Virus record (IMG/VR): IMGVR_UViG_3300020439_002263
Span: 1-57,981 of that record
DNA length: 57,981 nt
Source: a virus
Reading direction: 5' to 3' (one strand)
The position numbers and the translations under genes are program-made. Under the pieces are notes generated by a model that worked only from the letters and a program-made list of their open reading frames with translations, ran no database searches and was not told where the DNA came from. Of the stretch, positions 33,352-40,264 are shown one piece after another. How positions within the stretch are numbered: the first letter of the stretch is position 1; the number at the start of each line of letters is the position of its first letter.

Positions 33352-33786
33352 TTAACTGTTAGACTTCCACCATTCCCTAACGTCAAAGGACGGACATGCT
33401 TTATAAACATGTGGAAGATCCCTATGACCCAGTACTTCTGCATCCGGGTAAGATGCCTTCAAACCTCTAAGTAAACTCTTAAGAGAACTAAACTGAGCTT
33501 CTGTGAAATTATTCTCGGCTGTTTTACCGTCTCCAGCGACACCGCCTACGAGACATACACCTAAAGAGATATGGTTAAACCCCCGGGCGTGTGCTCCGGG
33601 CCTGTCAATAGAACGGCCAGCTTCTACAGTCCCATCACGGCGGATCACAAAATGATACCCAATATCGAACCACCCACGGTTCCTGTGCCATTTCCTGATT
33701 TCAGCAGCTCCAATATCCTGACTGGATCTGGTAGCCGAGCAGTGGACCACAAGATATTCCACCGAGCGAATTGTTTTATGCTTCAT
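33352..33786 (-). CDS. N-acetylmuramoyl-L-alanine amidase (T7 lysozyme, gp3.5-like)
   Basis: This 144-residue protein is slightly shorter than T7 lysozyme (151). Zinc ligands are visible as His15 in YLVVHCSAT, His in LGHRDLPHV and Cys in ACPSFDV; DIGYHFVIRRDGTVE is the amidase_2 core. It cleaves the amide bond in peptidoglycan at lysis. In T7 the same protein also binds the phage RNA polymerase and damps transcription. The ATG overlaps the end of the RusA-like gene. Confidence 0.95.
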   Translation of the reverse strand: MKHKTIRSVEYLVVHCSATRSSQDIGAAEIRKWHRNRGWFDIGYHFVIRRDGTVEAGRSIDRPGAHARGFNHISLGVCLVGGVAGDGKTAENNFTEAQFSSLKSLLRGLKASYPDAEVLGHRDLPHVYKACPSFDVREWWKSNS

Positions 33787-34207
33787 ACTCTCCTATTTCT
33801 ATATCAACACGAGGCGCTTCTTCGGGACAGACGAAGCGCTTCTCCCAGCAGGCTTTAACAATCTGGTCGTCATCCTCCCAGTAACCTTTTTTAGTGATCA
33901 CATCATAAACAGCCTTTTCAAAGTTATCGCCATCCCCTCTGGGGTAGGACCGTTTAGTAGTCCTAGGTCGGTGACACACGAAGCTCACACGAACTACAAC
34001 AGGTCCTTGTAAAGGCCCTCTTGTGTTCTGCGGTACAACGTCCTCCGCAACCTGCATCCACTCTTTATAGTTTTTACCGTAGTAAACCCCCCAACGACTA
34101 ACCCGGGGACGCGACGCTGGAACGGGCGGCCATAAAAGGGAGAGAGAGACCTGCCCCCTCTCCCCCCATTCAACCGCACACCCGGGACTAGAAATCGACT
34201 TCGTCAT
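33776..34207 (-). CDS. RusA-type Holliday-junction resolvase
   Basis: I chose the ATG at 34207, which overlaps the SSB stop by 20 nt; a longer frame opens at 34294. The 143-residue product has the RusA pattern: PPVPASRPRVSRWG near the start, then PRGDGDNFEKAVYDVI and a DDDQIVKA segment with the acidic metal ligands. It would resolve branched replication DNA before packaging. T7 and relatives have the unrelated endonuclease I (gp3) here, so this is a functional replacement at the same place. Confidence 0.88.
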   Translation of the reverse strand: MTKSISSPGCAVEWGERGQVSLSLLWPPVPASRPRVSRWGVYYGKNYKEWMQVAEDVVPQNTRGPLQGPVVVRVSFVCHRPRTTKRSYPRGDGDNFEKAVYDVITKKGYWEDDDQIVKACWEKRFVCPEEAPRVDIEIGEYEA

Positions 34208-34877
34208 CTTCGTCCACGTCAGGTTCAGTATCGCATAAGTCTTCTTCGCATACAGGATCCGCTGTATACCCCCCTTCAATAGCCTCGAAGCCATAGGCTT
34301 CCGCTGAAGGACCGCTTCTCCCCGGGCCTTTAAGATCTACTACCTGTACAGCTTGGATCTTAAGCGAAGGACCAAATTCTTTGAGACTTGAATTCTCATA
34401 GAAGTAAATAAAGCCGGCAATTCGTAGCTTAGAACCGCCCCATATATCATCAACCGCAATGGGCTTGTTGTTACTGTCAAACAAAAGAGGCGCCGCCTGC
34501 GGCATACCCTTACTGTCAAACGCCTTCTTGGAAAAGCTCAATAGGATGTTCCCCGTGGGGTTACCCTCGCTGTCTTCCTCTTCTACCCACAGGTCTTTAA
34601 TAGACCAATTCTTGTCGTATTCCCTACGTTTCCTAAGACTCGCTTCTTCATATTTTTGTTTATAAAAATCCTCTAGAAGCAGTTTAATCTCCCCGATGAA
34701 CTCCTCAGCCTCCTCAGCTGGAACAGCTAGTTTAACTTTCCACGCTTTAGTACCCTTGAATTCATCATACTTTACAAGCTTCGGGAATACTGCTGTACCC
34801 AGTGGGCTTATGAAATTAAAGAAAGTCTTGTTTCTAGATTTACGAACCGTGATATACTTATGCTTTTTACCCTTCAT
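34188..34877 (-). CDS. Single-stranded DNA-binding protein (T7 gp2.5-like)
   Basis: This 229-residue protein matches T7 gp2.5 (232). The N-terminal part (FNFISPLGTAVFPKLVKYD) and WKVKLAVPAEEAEEF are the family start of the OB fold, followed by GSKLRIAGFIYFY. The last 15 residues are acidic and end DDEVDF; an acidic tail with terminal Phe is the hallmark of gp2.5 and binds polymerase and helicase. Confidence 0.92.
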   Translation of the reverse strand: MKGKKHKYITVRKSRNKTFFNFISPLGTAVFPKLVKYDEFKGTKAWKVKLAVPAEEAEEFIGEIKLLLEDFYKQKYEEASLRKRREYDKNWSIKDLWVEEEDSEGNPTGNILLSFSKKAFDSKGMPQAAPLLFDSNNKPIAVDDIWGGSKLRIAGFIYFYENSSLKEFGPSLKIQAVQVVDLKGPGRSGPSAEAYGFEAIEGGYTADPVCEEDLCDTEPDVDEDDEVDF

Positions 34878-35266
34878 CTGTCTTCCTCAACAATGGTGTA
34901 AATCAGATCAAGCAATGGACCCGCGAAAGTAGGCAATCCGCGTCCGTCAAAGCCCAGCTTCCCTCGTTCTATATCCGTTCTAATCCTTTTAAAATCAGTC
35001 TTAACAGGGTCCCAGACGTACCTATAGCCATATTTTTTATCTAGAAACCCACGTACTTCGAATAGTCCATCCTCCACACGGAAAAGTACAAAAACTTGAG
35101 CATCGTTGGGATCTCTAGAACAGTAGCCAAATAGAATTTCAACGGAGTCTGGATCTATGAAGTCAGACTCCTCAAACACTTCCATTAATTCATCTACTGT
35201 TACACATTCTCCCATGATCAGAGGCGGACTAACGGTGTCCCCAGTCGATTTAAATCTACCCGTCAT
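34874..35266 (-). CDS. Hypothetical protein after the RNA polymerase gene
   Basis: This 130-residue acidic protein begins MTGRFKSTGDTVSPPLIM, and its ATG is the last of four ATG-bearing 13-bp repeats. Its stop overlaps the SSB start (ATGA). The sequence has alternating beta and helix (VDELMEVFEESDFIDPDSVE, FVLFRVEDGLFEVRGFL), with no known family. T7 has several small host-takeover genes between 1 and 2.5. Confidence 0.6.
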   Translation of the reverse strand: MTGRFKSTGDTVSPPLIMGECVTVDELMEVFEESDFIDPDSVEILFGYCSRDPNDAQVFVLFRVEDGLFEVRGFLDKKYGYRYVWDPVKTDFKRIRTDIERGKLGFDGRGLPTFAGPLLDLIYTIVEEDR

Positions 35267-35312
35267 GTCTACCCTTCATGTCTACCCTTCATGTCTACCC
35301 GTCATGTCTACC
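35255..35312 (-). repeat. Four tandem 13-bp repeats with start-codon motif
   Basis: On the coding strand, GGTAGACATGA(A/C)GG recurs at 13-nt steps (ATG at 35305, 35292, 35279 and 35266). The first copies encode the end of the 90-residue protein; the last provides the start of the 130-residue protein. Slippage expansion, or multiple ribosome landing sites for coupling, are both possible. Confidence 0.7.
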
Positions 35313-35567
35313 TATCTCGTGTTTCGCGTACTCCTTAATAGCTTTAATCGTGGAGCTAAAAGGACCGTCGACATCAGCCGCTGCCCTAGATGCAATCTCA
35401 AGTAAGTGTTTAATGTCAGTCCCTGTCGCTTCACACATACTCAACAACGCTAGCGCTGTTCCCAGGATCTGGTGTTCAGGTTTATCTTGTGTCCTATCAA
35501 TAACCCTGAACGCAGCTCTACGCAGGTCCGCGTTCGTAATGCCTAGCGAAAATCTATACCCGTCCAT
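35295..35567 (-). CDS. Hypothetical protein following RNA polymerase
   Basis: This 90-residue helical protein (MDGYRFSLGITNADLRRAAF...) ends inside the 13-bp repeats. It is the first gene after phage promoter copy 2 and so should be strongly expressed once the phage polymerase is made. I recognise no family. Confidence 0.6.
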   Translation of the reverse strand: MDGYRFSLGITNADLRRAAFRVIDRTQDKPEHQILGTALALLSMCEATGTDIKHLLEIASRAAADVDGPFSSTIKAIKEYAKHEIGRHDG

Positions 35568-35594
35568 GACTCCTCCGATCAGCGTTCTGGTTTC

Positions 35595-35612
35595 TGTAAG
35601 GATGAGTCCTAA
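35595..35612 (-). promoter_or_regulatory. Putative phage RNA polymerase promoter, copy 2
   Basis: TTAGGACTCATCCTTACA differs from copies 3 and 4 at three central positions and is again followed by GA. It lies 28 nt upstream of the 90-residue gene, right after the RNA polymerase gene, as the first class II promoters do in T7. Confidence 0.65.
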
Positions 35613-35649
35613 ACAGAGGGTTATGGATATATAACTCTATGTGTAATTA

Positions 35650-35663
35650 TCCCATAAGTGGGA
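35650..35663. promoter_or_regulatory. Operator-like palindrome O2
   Basis: TCCCATAAGTGGGA has 5-bp perfect arms (TCCCA/TGGGA) and lies just after the RNA polymerase stop, about 40 bp upstream of phage promoter copy 2. It shares the arms of O1 at 3831. Confidence 0.55.
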
Positions 35664-35666
35664 ATA

Positions 35667-38114
35667 TTATGAGAAGAAAAAAACACTCTCCTTAACGCCT
35701 TCGAGGTTTAACGAACCTTTAGGCGGAATCTCAGGAATCTTCTCCGCTGTTTCTGGGGATAACTGAGTCAACAACTCCTTTTTAAAAGACATAAGAATAT
35801 CCTCACTGTACATAGCTATAAACTCCTCTCGCAGAATTGCGTTCATCAGCGGTATATCGCAAGCATGCGTTCCGAATGAATCATGAATCATGGCGAATGA
35901 GGTTATACCGCACCGCGTACATGTGTTGACTGTCCGCATTAAATGCGCTGCGTCCATGCTATGAATAAAGTTAGGCGCAATACCAGAACGCTGAGCGTTT
36001 GCATCTATCTTTTCGGTGTCGCAAGCTAAACTGAGCTGTCGCTTTTTACCCTGAAACCAGACTTTCACGCGTTTTGATGTATATTTCCTCTCATCTTGTA
36101 ATACGGGCATCCCTACAGGGGTTGTCCAGTATAGGGGAACGCCGTCTCTTGCCGTTAAAGTGGCTACTTCCTGTAACCACTCCATCGCACCTGATGCTGC
36201 GATAACTGTCTCCCGAATGCAACGCTCTACGATCGGAGAAAGGTAATTCGCAGCCTCAAAATAACTAAGCCCGTCAAGGTAGTTACCTGAGTCGTCTAGC
36301 TTTTTAAGCGCATCAATTATTTGGTCACGGATCCCCCGGCTAGTTACCGAGTAGGCAAACGTCATACAGGGCTGTTTAACGATTTTACGTACTACTTTAC
36401 CTCGCCACCGCCTTGCTGCCTCATCGGTGGCTCTTTTAATATATTCCTCAACCCTCTTCGCCACCTCACTATAAATATCGTGACATTCATCACTCGGTGT
36501 TAAATTGACCGCAGTACCACCTATCTCATCTCTAAGCATCGCGCTAAAATGTTGAAGCCCGGAGCAAGAACCATCCACCGCCACCGGTATGTGGCACATA
36601 TAGTTGGGATCAAGACCGGATTCTACATACCCACTCCACTCAAAACATGCAGCCAAGGCTGTCCATGCACTGTCCCCTCCATTCGCGCTGGTCCAGAACC
36701 GCTCACCGTCAAGGGGATTCCGAGCTGAGTCCAGTATTAATTCTTCATGATCTAGAGTCCACCGTACCCTCTCAGATAACGGTAGCTTATCCGCTTCACC
36801 AAAACAATTAGCGACGTGGACTGCTAACCAGAAAGCTCCGGCATCACCCAAGGGCTTCCCCCTAGCAAATTCCAAAAGGGATTTTGCTTTATCATCCCCT
36901 TGAGGGTTTAGACCTGTGGGTTGGGCATAAATCCTGCCTCTGAAGTCCATTGTATAAGGGAAATAAATCTCCTCCTCATCTACATAGCGAGATGCCACAA
37001 ACATTTGTTGTGCAAACGCCAGTCGTTTCGAAATCTTCTTCGCGTTGTTTGTATAAACCTCTGCCGCAGCCGCCTTCCATTGCTTAAGTCGCTTCTGCTC
37101 CTCCTTAGATAAAGAGGACAGAGGAACATCTTCAGGTATATCTGAAGGTCTTGGTGGTACAGGATCATCATCATCTATAGGAAGACCGCCTAATGAGCTA
37201 CGCTGATCTCTAAGTGTTTTCATGACGTCATAAACCTTCCGGTTAATTCTCCACGCTGTCCTCTGGATAGCGTTAACCGCGTTGTAAACTTCAGGCATCT
37301 CCACCGAGAATAGCTCATCCAGTGTATCCCGTCGTTTAGTTTTAATTAAATACATACTTTTAAACAGGCCCCGGTTCAGATACCCGCCGTCCTTGGGGTT
37401 CGTCCAATCTCTAGGTTTGAGAATCATAGGCATATAAACAGGGGCGAGTAATGAAGCTTCCTCATGCCTTTTCTCCAACCACTCTTTAACCTTATCAGTG
37501 GGCCGTATGACAGCACGCTTCATTTTCCCTTTAAGATCTAAATGGACAGTAGCTAGCCCTGTTGCTTCGATAAAAAGTTCGACCAGTTTACTACCTACTA
37601 GTAGTTTATCCCTGTTAGTCCAGCCGAGACCCACAGCTTCCGGTACAAGTTTTAGTGCATGTTTCAGGACTCCCTGTCGATATCTAGCATGTGTGGACTT
37701 CTTAATTTTATCTTCGGTATGCCTCAGCAAACCAGGCGCATGTTTGGAGAATTGCACAAATCTGACGTGATCCTCTAATGATGTCCCTATAGAGATAGAG
37801 ACTTTAGTCAACGTCTCGTTCTTAATCATACTGTTGATTACCCAACGTGATGTAACGAAAGCAGCTACATCAGGTATAAAACACTCAAGGTACTGAGCCG
37901 CTGTGTGTCTTCTGCCTGCTTTACCGCTTGAACACTCCTTCACGAATTCCTCGATTTTTGAGGAAAGTTTAGGAACTGAGCGGTGGACTAAAGACTTCCC
38001 GGGAGGTAGCTCAGCTTCTTCACCGCCCTCACGGCTTTTATTATACCGGTCGACTCCTAAACCCACCATTATTTCTTCTAAAAGATGTTCTCTCTGAACT
38101 TTATCCATTTCCAT
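35667..38114 (-). CDS. Single-subunit phage RNA polymerase (T7 gp1-like)
   Basis: I chose the ATG at 38114, 8 nt after AGGAG. The 815-residue product is somewhat shorter than T7 RNAP (883). Catalytic elements are visible: DFRGRIYAQP near 390-400, VAVDGSCSGLQHFSAML with the first catalytic Asp region, KQPCMTFAYSVTSRG with the O-helix Lys and Tyr, and MIHDSFGTHACD with the second catalytic Asp. It transcribes the middle and late genes from its own promoters. Expression in a lysogen would be harmful, so repression of its host-type promoter (38278-38305) is expected. Confidence 0.97.
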   Translation of the reverse strand: MEMDKVQREHLLEEIMVGLGVDRYNKSREGGEEAELPPGKSLVHRSVPKLSSKIEEFVKECSSGKAGRRHTAAQYLECFIPDVAAFVTSRWVINSMIKNETLTKVSISIGTSLEDHVRFVQFSKHAPGLLRHTEDKIKKSTHARYRQGVLKHALKLVPEAVGLGWTNRDKLLVGSKLVELFIEATGLATVHLDLKGKMKRAVIRPTDKVKEWLEKRHEEASLLAPVYMPMILKPRDWTNPKDGGYLNRGLFKSMYLIKTKRRDTLDELFSVEMPEVYNAVNAIQRTAWRINRKVYDVMKTLRDQRSSLGGLPIDDDDPVPPRPSDIPEDVPLSSLSKEEQKRLKQWKAAAAEVYTNNAKKISKRLAFAQQMFVASRYVDEEEIYFPYTMDFRGRIYAQPTGLNPQGDDKAKSLLEFARGKPLGDAGAFWLAVHVANCFGEADKLPLSERVRWTLDHEELILDSARNPLDGERFWTSANGGDSAWTALAACFEWSGYVESGLDPNYMCHIPVAVDGSCSGLQHFSAMLRDEIGGTAVNLTPSDECHDIYSEVAKRVEEYIKRATDEAARRWRGKVVRKIVKQPCMTFAYSVTSRGIRDQIIDALKKLDDSGNYLDGLSYFEAANYLSPIVERCIRETVIAASGAMEWLQEVATLTARDGVPLYWTTPVGMPVLQDERKYTSKRVKVWFQGKKRQLSLACDTEKIDANAQRSGIAPNFIHSMDAAHLMRTVNTCTRCGITSFAMIHDSFGTHACDIPLMNAILREEFIAMYSEDILMSFKKELLTQLSPETAEKIPEIPPKGSLNLEGVKESVFFFS

Positions 38115-38164
38115 ATCCCCGTCTCCTACGTAGGAACTAAAGAAATATCTAAGGGATCCCCCCA

Positions 38165-38182
38165 TGTAAGGACGCACCCTAA
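38165..38182 (-). promoter_or_regulatory. Putative phage RNA polymerase promoter, copy 1
   Basis: TTAGGGTGCGTCCTTACA, one base from copies 3 and 4, is followed by a G-rich start region (TGGGGGGA) and lies about 50 nt upstream of the polymerase start. It would give self-amplifying expression of the polymerase. Confidence 0.65.
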
Positions 38183-38203
38183 CTGCTATTTTTGAAGGGA
38201 CAT

Positions 38204-38217
38204 TCCCACTAGAGGGA
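38204..38217. promoter_or_regulatory. Operator-like palindrome O3 upstream of RNA polymerase
   Basis: TCCCACTAGAGGGA, flanked by extra pairing AT bases, lies between the host-type promoter and phage promoter copy 1. Its complement TCCCTCTAGTG recurs exactly at 3955-3965 near the early promoter. Confidence 0.6.
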
Positions 38218-38277
38218 ATAATTGGGTAAAAATAGATTAACCCTCAAGATTAATTAAGAGGTGTTAGATTATTCGGC

Positions 38278-38305
38278 TATATAATTATCTGTAAAATACT
38301 GTCAA
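38278..38305 (-). promoter_or_regulatory. Putative sigma70 promoter of the RNA polymerase gene
   Basis: Read leftward, perfect TTGACA (38305-38300), a 16-nt spacer and TATATA (38283-38278). ATTCCACA just upstream of and overlapping the -35 resembles one operator half-site. The gap 38115-38395 otherwise holds only the operator and phage promoter already listed. Confidence 0.55.
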
Positions 38306-38395
38306 TGTGGAATGTTATCATATGTGTTAGTTTTAGGCTTTAGGTCTTAGCACAGAGTTTAACTAAGTCATTGAATCTCAAAGACGCCCAGCTCA

Positions 38396-38440
38396 TTTGT
38401 AATCAGTAGGTCCGCGGTTCGAGTCCGTGTGGGGGCACCA
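38396..38440 (+). other. tRNA-Thr(UGU) 3' fragment, right attachment site
   Basis: The stretch has an anticodon-loop-like TTTGTAA, then the 3' anticodon strand, a T-arm (CGCGG TTCGAGT CCGTG) and the acceptor 3' strand TGGGGGC with ACCA. E. coli tRNA-Thr(UGU) has the same TTGTAATCAGTAGGTC stretch. The 5' half is missing (no GCCCCCA upstream), so this is an attachment-core copy made by integration, not a working gene. The intact tRNA should lie at the other end of the element array. Confidence 0.8.
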
Positions 38441-38444
38441 TCTA

Positions 38445-38490
38445 AAAAAACCTTTGGTACCAATGCGTTATCAGGTATCAAAGGTTTTTT
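38445..38490. terminator. Bidirectional terminator behind the tRNA fragment
   Basis: AAAAAACCTTTGGTACC and GGTATCAAAGGTTTTTT pair with one G-U wobble around a 12-nt loop. A-runs and T-runs on both sides suit termination in both directions, both for the tRNA and for the second integrase. Confidence 0.8.
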
Positions 38491-38573
38491 ATTTGAGGTT
38501 TCCCCCCCTTGTGGTACAAAATCTCTGCTTTTCCAAGCTGTTGAAAACATTGGGAAACTTTTTTGAGCGTTTT

Positions 38574-39743
38574 TCAGCTTTGTACCAATTTTGTACCAAG
38601 GAGGCCCTCCATAGCCTGATTCACGGCCTGTTTATAGGACCCATCGTCAGGGAACAAATTCCCGTATAGGTCGTAAGTCACATTAATGGTGCTGTGTCCC
38701 ATATATTGCATGATTTCCTTTGGATTGGCTCCTTGTTTGATCATTAACGAGGCATAGGCGTGCCTGAGGTGGCGGAAGAGGTATTTTTTATGAACTTTCT
38801 TTGTTGAGTGGTCTATCTTGGCCAATCCTTTGGAGAGAAGGTGAGATGTCCAGACGCGTTTGTCCCAATTGCTTCTGTCGAGAGGCGTTCCCGCTGTTGT
38901 CGGGAAAACCAGATCATGGATAGCTTGCGGACACTCTTTCTGCCACGCCCGCAATAACTCCAGGGCGGGGACTGGAATGGGGATATTCCTGCGAGAGTTT
39001 TTGGTTTTCGGTGGGCCTAACTTCTTGAAACGATCCATGCGCTGTCGGATCAGAAGTTCCTCATTGCTAAAATCAACGTGTTTCCAGGAAAGACCCATTG
39101 TTTCTGAGACGCGGGTGCCGCACATGGCGGCGAGAGTGATCATTGTATGGTCTCGTAAGCTCAGGTTCCCGCGATCTAGGATCTTTTTTAAGTCCTCCAT
39201 GCTAGGGATAACGACCTCTTCATCCTCAACCTCCTTGATGGTCCGAGGAAAGCGCAGGCGGATATCTTTGACGGGGTTGGTGGCTGCGTACTCTTCCTCG
39301 ACTGCGAAGGTCAGGAGAGCCCCGAAAACGACCTTCACTCTGTTTAAGAGTACGGGGGAATATTGGTTATGTTTTAAATGCTGAAAGAAACGTTTTAATT
39401 CCGGGGTAGTGAATGTATTGGGGTCCCGATGGGCGAATTCAGGGTAGATGTGGTTTCTGAGTATCCCCCCGTAGTCTTTATATGTGACTTCCTCCAACCC
39501 CCGGGCCTTACATTCCTCGATGTAAAGTTTCCCGATTTGCTCAAGGGATAAGTGTCCAGCACCAGGTAAGAATTCACGCCGTTCAACTTTAAGGGTAACC
39601 TCGTCACGGAACTTCTGGGCTTCTTTGCGAGTTCTGAAGAACTTGGATCTCCACTTTCCATTCAGATCTTTATAAGAAACGCGGTACCGAGTTTGTGAAG
39701 CCCCGCTTGGCAAGATTCTGGTTTGTTTGGATAAAGAGGCCAT
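38574..39743 (-). CDS. int: Tyrosine integrase of the second element
   Basis: This 389-residue protein has an N-terminal arm-binding domain (YRVSYKDLNGKWRSKFFRTR), a core-binding domain near 70-160 and a catalytic domain with Arg in AAMCGTRVSETMG. The box YLFRHLRHAYASLM, the MGHSTINVT histidine and the nucleophile in TYDLYGNLF complete the active site. It is full length. It is not closely similar to the prophage integrase by eye, yet lies at the same tRNA site, consistent with two different elements using one target. Confidence 0.93.
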   Translation of the reverse strand: MASLSKQTRILPSGASQTRYRVSYKDLNGKWRSKFFRTRKEAQKFRDEVTLKVERREFLPGAGHLSLEQIGKLYIEECKARGLEEVTYKDYGGILRNHIYPEFAHRDPNTFTTPELKRFFQHLKHNQYSPVLLNRVKVVFGALLTFAVEEEYAATNPVKDIRLRFPRTIKEVEDEEVVIPSMEDLKKILDRGNLSLRDHTMITLAAMCGTRVSETMGLSWKHVDFSNEELLIRQRMDRFKKLGPPKTKNSRRNIPIPVPALELLRAWQKECPQAIHDLVFPTTAGTPLDRSNWDKRVWTSHLLSKGLAKIDHSTKKVHKKYLFRHLRHAYASLMIKQGANPKEIMQYMGHSTINVTYDLYGNLFPDDGSYKQAVNQAMEGLLGTKLVQS

Positions 39744-39799
39744 TTTAATGATTTTTTTTTGAAGTTTATGTTAGAAGAATTCTGAGAAAGTGACTGAAA

Positions 39800-40264
39800 T
39801 CACTTCAAACTCTCCCAAATTGGAAATTTCCCGGTCTTCAAGGCAGCTCTGTAATACTCCCTTGGGTAGAACGGATTCATGATATATAACTCTTCTAGGT
39901 TGTTTAAATGAAGAGGATATAAACCTTCAAGGTACTCTATGACGATCTCCAAAGAAGGTTTAGGAAACTTTGTGCGGAGATGATGAATTGGATTTATGCA
40001 ACCATTGGTATAACATCTCCTGTAAAGGCGTTGACGTGAATACAGCTTGTCACCGTAGTGCTGGTGTAAAAGTCGAGGGATACTCTGGTAAGCTTTTCCG
40101 CCAGCGTTCAGGCGGGGATGACCATTCCAAAAAGGACCAGACCAGACCCAACAACGCTTCCTGTCCATGAGTGGCCATTCGGTGGGATGGGTGCCTAAAA
40201 GACGGTCCAAGTCCAAGTCTTTTGGCAAGTTCTTCTTCAAAGCGAGAAGGATTTTCTCATCCAT
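39800..40264 (-). CDS. HNH-like endonuclease-fold protein
   Basis: I chose the ATG at 40264, 7 nt after AAGGAGC. The 154-residue product has the pattern of small HNH nucleases: RKCW.W.GPFWNGHPRLN, then IPRLLHQHYGDKL and CYTNGCINPIHHL, with cysteines that could hold zinc. The usual His-Cys start (V-H-x-C) reads RCYTNGC here, so catalysis may be altered. The rest is helical. It might be a homing-type endonuclease or an element regulator. Confidence 0.6.
   Translation of the reverse strand: MDEKILLALKKNLPKDLDLDRLLGTHPTEWPLMDRKRCWVWSGPFWNGHPRLNAGGKAYQSIPRLLHQHYGDKLYSRQRLYRRCYTNGCINPIHHLRTKFPKPSLEIVIEYLEGLYPLHLNNLEELYIMNPFYPREYYRAALKTGKFPIWESLK

Larger units (their letters stand above)
1..38440 (-). 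mobile_element. Temperate T7-like prophage (left end outside window)
   Basis: All genes here read leftward. The order RNA polymerase, SSB, resolvase, amidase, primase-helicase, DNA polymerase, exonuclease, portal, scaffold, capsid, tail-tube proteins, internal virion proteins, fibre, terminase is that of T7 and its relatives. A second block left of the terminase ends in an integrase cut by the window edge. The right boundary is a 3' tRNA-Thr fragment. With integrase at one extreme and RNA polymerase at the other, the phage attachment site must lie between these two genes in the circular genome. I saw no frameshift or stop in any core gene, so it may be intact. The left attachment site and int C-terminus are not visible. 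Confidence 0.9.

Noticed and set aside
34208-34294. A longer RusA-like protein starting at 34294
   Set aside because: It would overlap SSB by over 100 nt and adds residues without family resemblance; the ATG at 34207 gives the usual RusA start and length.
38396-38440. A functional tRNA-Thr gene
   Set aside because: Only the 3' half is present: there is no acceptor 5' strand, D-arm or matching 5' anticodon strand upstream.
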